A stretch of 64,000 bases of DNA from an uncultured SAR86 cluster bacterium (GCA_902518715.1 CABYHU010000001.1:124001-188000); one strand, 5' to 3'; positions 50,716 through 61,707 are shown, counted from the stretch's first letter. Translations and numbers: made by a program. The notes: generated by a model from the sequence alone, not told the origin.

Positions 50716-52206
50716 ATGAAAAAGCTTAAGATTGCACTTCATTTCATTAAGATTAAACTTAAAAATATTGGATCAATTCTTATTAAAACATCTGCAGGAT
50801 ATGCAGTTGCTTCTTTTGGCTTAATTCAAGTTGCTAGTGTAGTTACAGATAACCTATCCACAGAATCAATATTTGGAATTTCTAGCGAATCTTTTATGCA
50901 AATCCTATTTATAGGTGTTTTAGTTTTATTTCCTATTGTTTTAATAATTTCATATATAACAAGGAAAAAAACAATTGATGGAGAGACGCTGAAAAATTTC
51001 GATGAGAACAATTCTACGATTGATGACTATAGACCAAAAATAGGTTTAATACCTTTTGAAAATTTAAATAATGATAATGATGGGGAGTTTCTAGTTGATG
51101 GAATTGTAGAAGACTTGATAACTGAGTTATCTATGATTAAAGAAATATCAGTCGCTACAAGAAAAACCTGTTTCGGATTTAGGGGTAAGGACTATACATC
51201 TGAATCATTTAAAGATGAGTGGGGTTTTGATTTTATCGTATCGGGATCCATAAGGTCTTCAAATGATAGATTGCGTATTTCAGTTGAATTAAGTGATATG
51301 AATGATGATAGAGTTATTTGGAGCAACAAATATGATCGAATAAATACTGATATATTTGAAATTCAGGATGAGATTGTTACAAAAATTATTCGATGTATAG
51401 TTGGTGAAATCGAAATAACAAGTTTGAAAAGAGCTCATAGAAAACCTACTGAGAATATGACATCTTATGAATATACTCTTAAAGGAAGAGCTCTTAATCA
51501 AAAATTTGATAAAGAGGCTAATGCCGAAGCTATAAAAATGCTTGATGCAGCAATTGAAGCTGATGATACTAATGCACTTCCCTATTCTTGGAAAGCTTGT
51601 ACTCTTGGTCAAGCTATGACACTTGGTTTTAGAGAAAGAAATGATGAAAACATGGAAGAATTTTTAGGGTCTTTAAGTAAAGCAAATGAACTCAATGATA
51701 ATGATTGGAACACAAATAGGATTTTGGGTGAAGCGAATCTAACACTACAAAATTTCCAACAGAGTAAAATCTATGCAACTAAGGCATATAACGCAAATCC
51801 AAATCATCCATTTGTATTATCAATCTATGGAGATGCTCTAATCAGAAACGGTGAAGTCGAGAGCGGAATTAAGGTATTTGAAAAAATGTATAAAATGGAA
51901 CCTATTCCTGCTATGGATAGTAATTCAGATAGGCCATTAAAGAAGTTATTTTTAGCATATTATTTAAATAACGATTACAAAAAATGTGATGAAATCTTTA
52001 ATCAGATAGAGGAGCATGATTTTCAAGATTGGTTTATTTACATGCACATTAAGACAAAACAAAATATTGAATACATAAAAGAAAGTTGGTATGAAATGGG
52101 TGCTGAGAAGTTTAAAGACCTAAATTGGAAAGATGAAATCTCATTATTTCATTTAAATGATAAAGAACTTAAATCAACTTTAGAAAGCTTTGCAGAATCT
52201 AATTAA
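50716..52206 (+). CDS. Membrane-anchored TolB/FlgO-like plus TPR protein (adenylate cyclase-associated type, no cyclase domain)
   Basis: TM region, then IGLIPFENLNNDNDGEFLVDGIVEDLITELS...FDFIVSGSIRSSNDRLRISVELSDMNDDRVIWSNKYDR, then TPR-like helices. Confidence 0.82.
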   Translation: MKKLKIALHFIKIKLKNIGSILIKTSAGYAVASFGLIQVASVVTDNLSTESIFGISSESFMQILFIGVLVLFPIVLIISYITRKKTIDGETLKNFDENNSTIDDYRPKIGLIPFENLNNDNDGEFLVDGIVEDLITELSMIKEISVATRKTCFGFRGKDYTSESFKDEWGFDFIVSGSIRSSNDRLRISVELSDMNDDRVIWSNKYDRINTDIFEIQDEIVTKIIRCIVGEIEITSLKRAHRKPTENMTSYEYTLKGRALNQKFDKEANAEAIKMLDAAIEADDTNALPYSWKACTLGQAMTLGFRERNDENMEEFLGSLSKANELNDNDWNTNRILGEANLTLQNFQQSKIYATKAYNANPNHPFVLSIYGDALIRNGEVESGIKVFEKMYKMEPIPAMDSNSDRPLKKLFLAYYLNNDYKKCDEIFNQIEEHDFQDWFIYMHIKTKQNIEYIKESWYEMGAEKFKDLNWKDEISLFHLNDKELKSTLESFAESN

Positions 52207-53059
52207 AACCAAATACGGAAGTCTTGCCTTAGTTTTTTTATACTATTTAATTTCTTTCTATCTAGCATTCCTGTTTACTAAAAACTTTGATCTTGATGGT
52301 TGGCTTCTAATATTGGTTTGGCACATAACTGCCACCTTAATTATTTTCTTATTTTCTAATATTCATAAAAATTCAAGTATTTATGATCCTTTTTGGCATG
52401 TAGCACCAATACCAATAGTCTTTTATATTGCTAATCAATCATCTTTGTCTAATCTAGAACAAGGTTTAGTGATATCGGCATTTCTATTTTGGGCAATTAG
52501 GTTAACTTATAACTGGTTTCTTAATTGGACTAATTTAGATCATGAAGATTTTAGATATATAGATTTAAAAAATAATAATAGACTCTTGGCGTTTATTAAT
52601 GATCTTTTTGGAATCCACCTTATCCCAACATTAATTGTAAACATAAGCCTCTACCCTATTTATGTAGCTTTAACTTCAGAAGACTTAAATAACCTTGTTT
52701 ATGTTGGTTTTATATTAATAGCAGTTGCGGTTATCGTTCAGTATATTTCAGATGATCAAATGAGAAATTTTAGAAAAGATATCAATAATTTGGGTAAAAC
52801 TATGAAATATGGATTGTGGAAATACTCAAGACATCCTAACTATCTTGGTGAAGTAAGTTTTTGGTTTGGTATATATATATTTGCTCTTGCTTCGGGGTCA
52901 ACACCTTTGTGGGTATTAGCTTGTCCATTAGTGATGTTAGCCTTATTTGTATTTATTTCATGCCCTATGATGGACAACAGAAGTCTTAAAAAAAGACCCG
53001 ACTACAAAGAATATATGGATAAAACACCGCAATTATTTTTTTGGTTTGTGAAAGATTAG
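52190..53059 (+). CDS. DUF1295 (steroid 5-alpha reductase-like) membrane protein
   Basis: Multi-TM, KYGLWKYSRHPNYLGEVSFWFGIYIFAL, C-term RPDYKEYMDKTPQLF. Confidence 0.88.
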   Translation: MQNLIKTKYGSLALVFLYYLISFYLAFLFTKNFDLDGWLLILVWHITATLIIFLFSNIHKNSSIYDPFWHVAPIPIVFYIANQSSLSNLEQGLVISAFLFWAIRLTYNWFLNWTNLDHEDFRYIDLKNNNRLLAFINDLFGIHLIPTLIVNISLYPIYVALTSEDLNNLVYVGFILIAVAVIVQYISDDQMRNFRKDINNLGKTMKYGLWKYSRHPNYLGEVSFWFGIYIFALASGSTPLWVLACPLVMLALFVFISCPMMDNRSLKKRPDYKEYMDKTPQLFFWFVKD

Positions 53060-53064
53060 TGTTT

Positions 53065-53592
53065 CTATCGAATACTGGCTTTAAATGAACCGCCTTTTGT
53101 TTGATCAAGCAATTCATCTGCATCGAGCTGACCTTCACCGTAAATTTCTGATTCAAACCAATCAATAAAATCTTGATCTCGAGTAGTTTTCCAAAAATCC
53201 CAAGCTGATCTAGCTTTATCAGTTTTCATAGTTCCAAACTTGAGTGCATTCATACGAATATCTAAATGTTTTTTATCAACAAAACCTTTTTTTACTTTTT
53301 CGTAGACATCGAAAATATCAACAAGACACATAATAATAAACATTGTTGATCTCCAAACTTCAGCGTCAGTTAGCTCGTCCGATGACCAGTCTTTAGATAG
53401 AAAATTTGCAAATTCACCATCTTTAGCCGTTGCAAAATATCTTTCATATTGTCTTTGTGTTAACGAGTGTCCGAATTGCGCTTTTGTGATTTCATTTTGT
53501 TGATGGATTTGTATTCCTAAATAAACAACTGATACAACTACCCCAAGTGCTGCTATTACCTGAACAATAAGAATAATTAAATCTGAATCCAT
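53065..53592 (-). CDS. Hypothetical protein with N-terminal TM
   Basis: IIQVIAALGVVVSVVYLGIQIHQQNE N-terminal TM and polar helical body. Confidence 0.6.
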   Translation of the reverse strand: MDSDLIILIVQVIAALGVVVSVVYLGIQIHQQNEITKAQFGHSLTQRQYERYFATAKDGEFANFLSKDWSSDELTDAEVWRSTMFIIMCLVDIFDVYEKVKKGFVDKKHLDIRMNALKFGTMKTDKARSAWDFWKTTRDQDFIDWFESEIYGEGQLDADELLDQTKGGSFKASIR

Positions 53593-53681
53593 AAGCCTAT
53601 GTTACTTTAATTTCACAAGATTTAAATATTAATTATTTATGTGTAGAATATGTACTTACTTCACATTTAAGGAGGATTAAA

Positions 53682-54119
53682 ATGGAAGAAGCTTTAGTTC
53701 AAAGCGCAATGGCTGAAATAGCTATGTGGAATACTTTTAATACTGGTAGAGCAGCAAATGCTACCGGATTTCTAGCTATTGTCTTAGCTGTATGGGTTGC
53801 AGCAAGATTTAGTAGTGTTTCATTAGAAAAGAATGTAAACCTTTTAGGAAAAGTATTTGTTACTGCATTTGCAGTTGGTGTTTTCCTTTCGGGTCTAGTT
53901 GTTTATGGCAACATCGGTGGATCATATGAAGCACAAGCTTCTGCATTAGCTGCATTAGATATGGCTAATGGTGATATAGATCTTGGTCCAGCATCACAAG
54001 CATTTTTATCACAAATGGCTGATGGTGGTAATCCAATAGGCAGAGTTGGCGGCATGTTAATGTTAGTAGCAGCTCTTGGTATTGCTGTCATTCCACTATG
54101 GGTTAAAACAAACGACTAA
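53682..54119 (+). CDS. Small Ala/Gly-rich hypothetical membrane protein
   Basis: 145 aa, three hydrophobic segments; perfect SD (aaggagg) before the ATG; own terminator downstream. Confidence 0.75.
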   Translation: MEEALVQSAMAEIAMWNTFNTGRAANATGFLAIVLAVWVAARFSSVSLEKNVNLLGKVFVTAFAVGVFLSGLVVYGNIGGSYEAQASALAALDMANGDIDLGPASQAFLSQMADGGNPIGRVGGMLMLVAALGIAVIPLWVKTND

Positions 54120-54138
54120 TTAGTTATAACAATCCATT

Positions 54139-54171
54139 AAACGCCTATCTTTCGATAGGCGTTTTTTTTAT
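54139..54171 (+). terminator. Rho-independent terminator
   Basis: aacgcctatc tttc gataggcgtt followed by a T run. Confidence 0.92.
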
Positions 54172-54180
54172 AATCACAAA

Positions 54181-54957
54181 GTGTCATTTATACCAAAAGT
54201 CCTTATTATTGCTGGATCAGATTCGGGTGGTGGTGCTGGAATTCAAGCAGATATTAAGGCAACTACATTTTTTAAAGGATATGCAATGACTGTGGTTACA
54301 GCTATTACTGCACAAAACACAATCGGCGTTCAATCAATATATCCATTACCAAAGCAAATAGTCATAGATCAAATTAATTCTATAAATAGTGACCTCTCGC
54401 CTGATGTTATAAAAATAGGAATGCTAGCTGATGAAGAAATTATTGAATATATAAGTATGAACATCTCTAACCACAAAATTATTTTAGATCCAGTTATGGT
54501 AGCTACATCAGGAGATGTTCTTGTAAGTGATGAAGTAATAACGTCAATTAAAAATAATCTTGTAAGTAAATCTTTTTTAATAACTCCCAACATACATGAA
54601 GCTGAAATACTTAATGAAAAGAAAATTAATAATCTTGAGGATCAGATAGATGCAGGAAAGAAATTATTAAAACTTGGATGTAAAAATGTATTAGTTAAAG
54701 GCGGTCATGGAAATTCAGACAATATAAGTGATGTCTTGATTACTTCTAATGGTGATGAACATATATTTGAATCTAAAAAAATTAATAGTACAAATACTCA
54801 TGGAACAGGCTGTTCTTTAGCATCAGCAATTGCCACAAACATAGGTTTAGGTATTAATTTAAAAGATTCAATAAGAATTTCTATTGAATATGTTCAAAAT
54901 GGTATTAAAAAAGCCCCTAATTTTGGTTCGGGTAATGGACCTATTCGTCATTTTTAA
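54181..54957 (+). CDS. thiD: Hydroxymethylpyrimidine/phosphomethylpyrimidine kinase, GTG start
   Basis: LIIAGSDSGGGAGIQADIKATTFF, VMVATSGD, NTHGTGCSLASAIATN. Confidence 0.95.
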   Translation: MSFIPKVLIIAGSDSGGGAGIQADIKATTFFKGYAMTVVTAITAQNTIGVQSIYPLPKQIVIDQINSINSDLSPDVIKIGMLADEEIIEYISMNISNHKIILDPVMVATSGDVLVSDEVITSIKNNLVSKSFLITPNIHEAEILNEKKINNLEDQIDAGKKLLKLGCKNVLVKGGHGNSDNISDVLITSNGDEHIFESKKINSTNTHGTGCSLASAIATNIGLGINLKDSIRISIEYVQNGIKKAPNFGSGNGPIRHF

Positions 54958-55675
54958 CTAACGGATTTATATTCCTAACGCCATAAATAAATATTGTATC
55001 TATCAACGCAATAAATATTTTAAAAATATATTTAGATAAAGCTATGTAAAAAGCCTCATATATACTCAAGTCTGTTGCTATCACCCAGGTAAAAGTATAA
55101 ATAAAGGTATCAAGTAATTGTGAAGTAATGGTTGAAAGATTATTCCTCAACCAAAGATATTTACCTTGTGTAATAGTTTTAAGATAATTGAAAAACCAAA
55201 CATCAAATTTTTGACTTATAAAGTAAGCAGTCAGAGAGCCTATTATAAAAGCTGGTGAATATGAGGCGATGACTGATAGAGCATTATGAACTTCTAATGC
55301 TGAACCAGTTAAATCAGAGGGTTTGAATAGTAAACTTAAAAGAAGTGTTAGTAGGACAGCAATGTTTGCAAAAAATCCAAGATTAACTGCCCTGTTGGCT
55401 TCAGTTTTACCATATTTTTCATTTAGAAGGTCTGTTGAAAAATAAATTCCTGAATAAAGAATTGCGCCCATACTTACAGTAAACGTAGCATCAAAAATAA
55501 CAAATTCAGAAACCTTACCACCTTGCAGATTGCCCAGAATAATGCCTAAAATTACAGCCGTATATAAACCATATTTTCCAAAAAATTTATAAAGAACTAC
55601 AACTAGTAACAAGTCATAAAAGACTACGACTAACCATAAGCTTTCTTGAGATAACCCCTGAAAGAGGAATTCCAT
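54941..55675 (-). CDS. VUT-family queuosine precursor transporter (YhhQ-like)
   Basis: TM-rich, YFSTDLLNEKYGKTEANRAVNLGF, LWLRNNLSTITSQLLDTFIYTF. Confidence 0.9.
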   Translation of the reverse strand: MEFLFQGLSQESLWLVVVFYDLLLVVVLYKFFGKYGLYTAVILGIILGNLQGGKVSEFVIFDATFTVSMGAILYSGIYFSTDLLNEKYGKTEANRAVNLGFFANIAVLLTLLLSLLFKPSDLTGSALEVHNALSVIASYSPAFIIGSLTAYFISQKFDVWFFNYLKTITQGKYLWLRNNLSTITSQLLDTFIYTFTWVIATDLSIYEAFYIALSKYIFKIFIALIDTIFIYGVRNINPLVKNDE

Positions 55676-55679
55676 CTAA

Positions 55680-56609
55680 TTATACAGAGTCAGTTAATTC
55701 AGGTACTGCTTCAAATAAATCACCGACAAGACCATAGTCTGCAACTTGAAAAATTGGTGCATCTTCATCTTTATTAATCGCAACTATTACCTTCGAGTCC
55801 TTCATTCCAGCTAAATGTTGAATAGCACCAGAAATACCAATAGCTATATATAAAGAAGGTGCAACTATTTTACCTGTTTGTCCAACTTGATAATCATTTG
55901 GAACATAGCCAGCATCAACAGCGGCCCTAGAGGCTCCAACTGCGGCGCCCAATTTATCAGCAAGTGCTTCGATGATTTTAAAATTTTCAGATGAGCCTAA
56001 TGCTCTTCCACCAGAAACAATTACATCAGCAGCTGTAAGTTCTGGTCTATCACTCTCGGCAATTTCGTCGCTAACAAACTTTGAATTATTTAAAGAATCA
56101 ACAACAGCACCAACATCAACATTTACTGATGAATCTACCATGGGTGATGCATCAAATGCTGTTGTTCTTACAGTTATTACCTTGACGGAATCAGTTGATT
56201 TAACAGTTGCAATGCAACTTCCTGCGTAAATTGGTCTTTTAAATGTGTCAGCATCTTCAACTGAAATAATATCTGATATCTGTTGAACGTCTAATTTAGC
56301 TGCTACTCTGGGAAGAAAATTCTTACCGAAAGTTGTTGCAGGTGCGAGTATGTAATTAAATCCGTCTGCAACAGAAACAACTAAGTTACCTAAATCTTCA
56401 GCTAAGAAGTTTTTATATATTGGATCGTCAACATGAATAACAGAACTAATACCAGAAATCTTCGCAGCTTGTTCTGCAACTGATGATGATTCTGATCCAG
56501 CAACTAATATTGATACATCTCCACCAATTTCTGATGCAGCTGTTACTGTGTTAAGGGTTGAACCTTTAATTTCACTATTATCGTGTTCTGCTACTACTAA
56601 TATACTCAT
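55680..56609 (-). CDS. etfA: Electron transfer flavoprotein alpha subunit
   Basis: [72 protein letters not shown]. Confidence 0.97.
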   Translation of the reverse strand: MSILVVAEHDNSEIKGSTLNTVTAASEIGGDVSILVAGSESSSVAEQAAKISGISSVIHVDDPIYKNFLAEDLGNLVVSVADGFNYILAPATTFGKNFLPRVAAKLDVQQISDIISVEDADTFKRPIYAGSCIATVKSTDSVKVITVRTTAFDASPMVDSSVNVDVGAVVDSLNNSKFVSDEIAESDRPELTAADVIVSGGRALGSSENFKIIEALADKLGAAVGASRAAVDAGYVPNDYQVGQTGKIVAPSLYIAIGISGAIQHLAGMKDSKVIVAINKDEDAPIFQVADYGLVGDLFEAVPELTDSV

Positions 56610-57358
56610 GTTATTACCTTTGCTTCATTTTTTAATTTTTCAACTAATTCATCAACCGTATCAACCATTACACCGGCTTCACGTACTGGTGGCAATTCAA
56701 CTGAAAGAATTGACGTTCTATTGGATACATCTAGGCCAAGATCAGAAACATTTTGAATGGAAAGTTCTTTTTTCTTTGCTTGCATAATATTTGGCAATGA
56801 TGCATATCTTGGCTCATTAAGCCTTAAATCCGTTGTAACAACTGCTGGAAGACTTACATTTATTGTTTGTAAACCACCATCAATTTCTCTAGTAACTAAT
56901 GCATTGTCCTCTTCAACTTTAAGTTCGGATGCAAAAGTAGCTTGGGGCATATCAAGCAATGAAGCTAGCATTTGACCAGTTTGGTTATTATCTCCGTCAA
57001 TTGCTTGCTTGCCTAAAATTATAAGATTAGGATTTTCAGATTCAACTATTTTGGTTAAAACTTTTGCAATAGCTAGTGGCTCTAGTAAACCCTCGGATTG
57101 AGCTAAAATTGCTCTATCTGCACCAAGTGCAAGACATGCTCTTAGCTGTTCTTGAGATTCATCACCCCCAACAGTTACAACAACTACTTCCGAAGCTTGA
57201 CCAGATTCCTTTAATCTAACTGCTTCTTCGACAGCAATTTCACAAAAGGGGTTAACTGACATCTTTACATTATTGAGATCAACATTTGAATTATCAGATA
57301 ATGGCCTTACCTTTACGTTATAGTCGACTACTCTTTTTATAGGTACTAGTATTTTCAT
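56606..57358 (-). CDS. etfB: Electron transfer flavoprotein beta subunit
   Basis: [67 protein letters not shown]. Confidence 0.97.
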   Translation of the reverse strand: MKILVPIKRVVDYNVKVRPLSDNSNVDLNNVKMSVNPFCEIAVEEAVRLKESGQASEVVVVTVGGDESQEQLRACLALGADRAILAQSEGLLEPLAIAKVLTKIVESENPNLIILGKQAIDGDNNQTGQMLASLLDMPQATFASELKVEEDNALVTREIDGGLQTINVSLPAVVTTDLRLNEPRYASLPNIMQAKKKELSIQNVSDLGLDVSNRTSILSVELPPVREAGVMVDTVDELVEKLKNEAKVIT

Positions 57359-57437
57359 AATATGTTAAGTTTAAAGGGTTTTGCGGCTATAATTGTAATG
57401 CTTTTTACACAATTTCTAAAGAGCTTAGGAAGTATTT

Positions 57438-59081
57438 ATGGAACGTGATGTAATGGAATATGATGTCCTTGTTGTGGGTGCTGGACCTGCAGGACTATCT
57501 ACAGCTATAAAATTTGCTCAATTAAATAAAAAAAATAATACAAATCATTCGATATGCGTTATTGAAAAGGGATCTGAGGTTGGCGCTCATATTTTATCTG
57601 GGAATGTATTTGAGCCTACAGCTCTCAATGAGCTTATACCAGATTGGAAGGATAAGGAGGCACCACTTGATACACCCGTAAAGAAAGATGTTGTTAAGTA
57701 CCTTGTAAATGAAAATATATCCATACCCGTTCCTCTGCCAGGATTTTTTATGCCAAATTTCAACAATCATGGTAATTACATTATGAGTCTTGCTAATTTT
57801 TGTAGATGGCTCGCAAAAGAAGCAGAGTCACTTGGAGTTGAAATATTTGCTGGCTTTACTGCTTCTGAAATAATTATTGAAAATGATCAGCTGAAGGGAA
57901 TTGTTACTGGTGAAATGGGTGTTAGTAAGGATGGTGAAAAAAAATCATCATACCAGCCTAGTATGGAGCTAAGAGCAAAATACACTGTCCTTTCTGAAGG
58001 TTGTAGAGGTCATCTTGGTAAGCAGATAATTAAAAAATTTAATTTAGATCAAGGTAAAGATCCACAACATTATGGGATAGGTTTTAAAGAAATATGGGAT
58101 ATCAAACCTGAATTACATAAAGAAGGGACCGTAATGCATACAGCAGGTTGGCCAGCTAAAGGTACAGCATCTGGATCTTATTGTTACCATGGTAAAAATA
58201 ATCAACTCTATATGGGTTACGTAGTTCCATTAGATTATAAGAATCCTTATCTAAGTCCTTATGATGAATTTCAACAATGGAAGCATAATTCTGGTATATC
58301 TAAGCTTCTAAAAGATGGAACCAGAGTGGCTTATGGTGCAAGAGCGCTCATAAAAGGTGGTTTCCAGTCACGGCCAAAAATGTCATTTAATGGTGGACTT
58401 ATTATTGGTGATAATGCGGGGACACTCAATTTCCCTAAAATTAAAGGTACTCATACAGCAATGAAATCCGGGATGATTGCTGCTGAAGTAATACATGATG
58501 CAATAGAAAACAATAATATTGGTTCAGATCTTGTTCTTTATGAAGATAGAATTCAAAAGTCCTGGCTTCAGAAAGAACTATACAAAGCAAGGAACTTTGG
58601 TCCGTTATTACATAAATTTGGTAATTTATTTGGCCCTATCTTAGCGGCTATAGATCAATTTATTTTTAGAGGCAATCTACCATTTACTTTAAATCACCCT
58701 ACTCCAGATTATGCTTGCTTAGAAGACGCATCTAAGATGCCTAAAATTAATTATCCCAAACCAGATGGGGTTATATCTTTTGATAAACTTAGTTCTGTCT
58801 ATCTATCGAATACTACACATGAGGAAGATCAGCCATGTCATTTAAAATTAAGAGATGAAAATATCCCAATAAGTGTAAATTTACCCAAATATGCTGAGCC
58901 GGCTCAGAGATATTGTCCTGCAGGAGTTTACGAGGTTGTTAATGAGAATAACCAAAATAAATTTGTTATTAATGCTCAAAATTGTGTTCATTGTAAAACA
59001 TGCGATATTAAGGACCCATCGCAGAATATTACTTGGGTAACACCTGAAGGTATGGGTGGTCCAAATTATCTTAATATGTAA
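57438..59081 (+). CDS. Electron transfer flavoprotein-ubiquinone oxidoreductase
   Basis: VVGAGPAGLSTAIKFAQ, GAHILSGNVFEPTAL, GGFQSRPKMSFNGGLIIGDNAG, C-term 4Fe-4S CPAGVYE...NCVHCKTCDIKDP. Confidence 0.96.
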   Translation: MERDVMEYDVLVVGAGPAGLSTAIKFAQLNKKNNTNHSICVIEKGSEVGAHILSGNVFEPTALNELIPDWKDKEAPLDTPVKKDVVKYLVNENISIPVPLPGFFMPNFNNHGNYIMSLANFCRWLAKEAESLGVEIFAGFTASEIIIENDQLKGIVTGEMGVSKDGEKKSSYQPSMELRAKYTVLSEGCRGHLGKQIIKKFNLDQGKDPQHYGIGFKEIWDIKPELHKEGTVMHTAGWPAKGTASGSYCYHGKNNQLYMGYVVPLDYKNPYLSPYDEFQQWKHNSGISKLLKDGTRVAYGARALIKGGFQSRPKMSFNGGLIIGDNAGTLNFPKIKGTHTAMKSGMIAAEVIHDAIENNNIGSDLVLYEDRIQKSWLQKELYKARNFGPLLHKFGNLFGPILAAIDQFIFRGNLPFTLNHPTPDYACLEDASKMPKINYPKPDGVISFDKLSSVYLSNTTHEEDQPCHLKLRDENIPISVNLPKYAEPAQRYCPAGVYEVVNENNQNKFVINAQNCVHCKTCDIKDPSQNITWVTPEGMGGPNYLNM

Positions 59082-60862
59082 TGTTTAAACTTAGATACAT
59101 TCTTTATACAGGATTGCTATCACTAGGTTTAATTGTTGCTTTTAATTTATCTCTGATACCAAATTTCTTTTCTAAAAATAATGATGAGCAAAAATTTTTA
59201 GAACTTCTAGATAAAGAATTTGCTAAATCAATAGAAGATAACCCTATCTATGCATCCTATATGGGAGATTTACGCTTTAACACACTATGGCCTGATTACT
59301 CAATTGAGAAAATAAATAAAGATCATGAACATACATTAAAAGTTATACAAGAGCTTGAGATGATGAGTGTTGATGATTTTTCAGATGAAAATAAATTAAA
59401 CTATCGATTATTTTTAGATGGTTACAAAAACTCTGCAGATAAACATCAATATCAAATACATTTATTACCATTCAGTCATAGAGGCGGTATTCAACTGCAA
59501 CACGAAACAGCAGAAACATTACCTCTTCGTAATTTTCAACAATATATGGATTGGATTACTCGTCTTGAAAAACTTGATGATGTAATAGATCAATATATTG
59601 CACTAGCAAACCGGGGTATTGAAAATCAAGTCATGCCGCCTAAAGTTTTAATGAGTAGAGTCTTAAATCAAATAAAATTACAAAATGTTGATTCTTATAT
59701 AAATAGTCCCTTCTATGATGCATTTGAGGTTTTACCAGATGAAATATCAAATCAAGAACAAGAACAAATAAGAGAACAAGCGCAAATTACTATAACCAAT
59801 GTCGTAATACCCTCTTATGTAAAGTTATTAAATTTCTTTGAAAATTCTTATTATCCCAATTGTAGAGACACAATAGGGATTAGTGATATTAAAAATGGTT
59901 CACAATACTATGAACTCATCGCTAGGCAATTTACAACTACCGATCTCACCCCAGATGAAATACATAATATTGGACTAAGTGAAGTAAAAAGGATAAAGAA
60001 TGAGATGTTTAAGATTATGGATCAAGTTCAATGGAATGGAAGTTTTGATGAATTCTTAAACTTTTTAAGGACAGATAGCCAGTTTTACTTTGAAACAGGT
60101 GAAGAGCTATTTACTGAATATCTTGCTACTTCTAAAAGAATAGATCCTTTGTTGGTTAAATTATTTAAAGACTTGCCTTCTATGCCATATGGATTAAAAC
60201 CTATACCAATGGAGAGTGCTCCTGATACTACAACAGCCTACTATCAAAGACCTGCTGCTGATGGTTCAAGAGCTGGATATTACTATGTAAACCTATATAT
60301 GCCTGAGGTTAGACCTAAATATGAAATAGAAGCGCTATCACTCCATGAGGCAATGCCAGGTCATCATTTACAAATTGCTTATACGATGGAATTAGATTTA
60401 CCGAACTTTAGAAAATATGGGGGCTATACTGCATTCGTTGAAGGATGGGGTTTATATGCTGAAAGTTTAGGTGAAGATTTAGGGATGTATAAAGATCCAT
60501 ATTCAAAATTTGGTCAGCTAACATATGAAATGTGGCGAGCAGTAAGACTTGTTGTTGATACAGGTATGCATTACAAAGGATGGTCAAGACAACAAGCAAT
60601 AGAATATTTCTTAGACAATGCAGCAAAAACAAAACAGGATGTCATAAATGAAATTGATAGGTATATTAATTGGCCTGGTCAAGCATTGGCATACAAAATT
60701 GGTGAACTTAAAATAAAGGAACTTAGAGCTATTTCTGAGAATAAGTTAGGTAATGAGTTTGATATTAAAGAATTCCATCATGAGGTTTTGAAACATGGAG
60801 GCATACCTCTTTATGTTCTTGAGGAAAATATAAATTCTTGGATCAATCAGCAAATAAATTAG
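59081..60862 (+). CDS. DUF885 family (putative metallo-)peptidase
   Basis: About 590 aa with N-terminal TM; LSLHEAMPGHHLQIAYTMEL; AFVEGWGLYAESLGEDLG; NWPGQALAYKIGELKI. Confidence 0.93.
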   Translation: MFKLRYILYTGLLSLGLIVAFNLSLIPNFFSKNNDEQKFLELLDKEFAKSIEDNPIYASYMGDLRFNTLWPDYSIEKINKDHEHTLKVIQELEMMSVDDFSDENKLNYRLFLDGYKNSADKHQYQIHLLPFSHRGGIQLQHETAETLPLRNFQQYMDWITRLEKLDDVIDQYIALANRGIENQVMPPKVLMSRVLNQIKLQNVDSYINSPFYDAFEVLPDEISNQEQEQIREQAQITITNVVIPSYVKLLNFFENSYYPNCRDTIGISDIKNGSQYYELIARQFTTTDLTPDEIHNIGLSEVKRIKNEMFKIMDQVQWNGSFDEFLNFLRTDSQFYFETGEELFTEYLATSKRIDPLLVKLFKDLPSMPYGLKPIPMESAPDTTTAYYQRPAADGSRAGYYYVNLYMPEVRPKYEIEALSLHEAMPGHHLQIAYTMELDLPNFRKYGGYTAFVEGWGLYAESLGEDLGMYKDPYSKFGQLTYEMWRAVRLVVDTGMHYKGWSRQQAIEYFLDNAAKTKQDVINEIDRYINWPGQALAYKIGELKIKELRAISENKLGNEFDIKEFHHEVLKHGGIPLYVLEENINSWINQQIN

Positions 60863-61707
60863 CTCTAGTTGAGCCATCAAATTTTAATTTTAATACAGAG
60901 ACGTTTGATACAAATGTTTTTCAAAATGATGTTCAATTTAATAAGTTAAAGATTTTTGAAGAGTTTGATAACTTAATAAGCACATTAGAAAAAAATAGAA
61001 TCTCATTTAATATTCTAAAGAGTCCAAAAAATTCACCTGATAGCATATATCCTAATAATTGGGTTGTAACTTTTGATGATGGAACTTATGACTTATTTAG
61101 TATGCAATCTCCTTATAGACGTCTAGAAAGATCAAACTCAAACATAAATTTTTTAAATACAAACTATTCACTTAAAAATGATTTAACTGAATATGAAGCA
61201 GAAAATGTTTTTTTAGAGGGAACGGGTTCTTTGGTTTTAGATAGAGTTAACAAAACCGCATATATGGCTGAATCAAAAAGATCAAACGTAAATTTAGCTT
61301 TAAAATGGTCTCAACTTAGAGGATATGATCTTGTTCATTTTAAAAGCTATATAGATAAAATACCCACTTACCATACAAATGTTCTGATGTTTATTACAAA
61401 TAAATTTGCTGGCATATGTTTTGATTCAATTTACGACTCTAAAAACTTACTATCTAATATTGAAAAAACTCATAAGATTCTCAATTTATCTATAGAGCAG
61501 GTCAAAAATTTTTCAGGGAATGCCATAGTAGTAAGAAATATTAATAACGAAGCTAAATTTTTAATATCTTCATCTGGTCTTAAAGCTTTCGATTTATTAC
61601 AAAAAAGATTTATTGAAAAATATTACGATATCGTAGACATAAATATTCCCACAATTGAAAAAATTGGTGGTGGTTCAGTTCGCTGCATGTTATTGGAGTT
61701 ATTCTAG
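60838..61707 (+). CDS. Amidinotransferase/arginine deiminase-superfamily protein, CtlX-like
   Basis: PDSIYPNNWVVTFDDGTYDLFSMQSPYRRLERS, FLEGTGSLVLDRVNKTAYMAESKRSN, YHTNVLMFI, GGGSVRCMLLELF. Confidence 0.88.
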   Translation: MDQSANKLALVEPSNFNFNTETFDTNVFQNDVQFNKLKIFEEFDNLISTLEKNRISFNILKSPKNSPDSIYPNNWVVTFDDGTYDLFSMQSPYRRLERSNSNINFLNTNYSLKNDLTEYEAENVFLEGTGSLVLDRVNKTAYMAESKRSNVNLALKWSQLRGYDLVHFKSYIDKIPTYHTNVLMFITNKFAGICFDSIYDSKNLLSNIEKTHKILNLSIEQVKNFSGNAIVVRNINNEAKFLISSSGLKAFDLLQKRFIEKYYDIVDINIPTIEKIGGGSVRCMLLELF

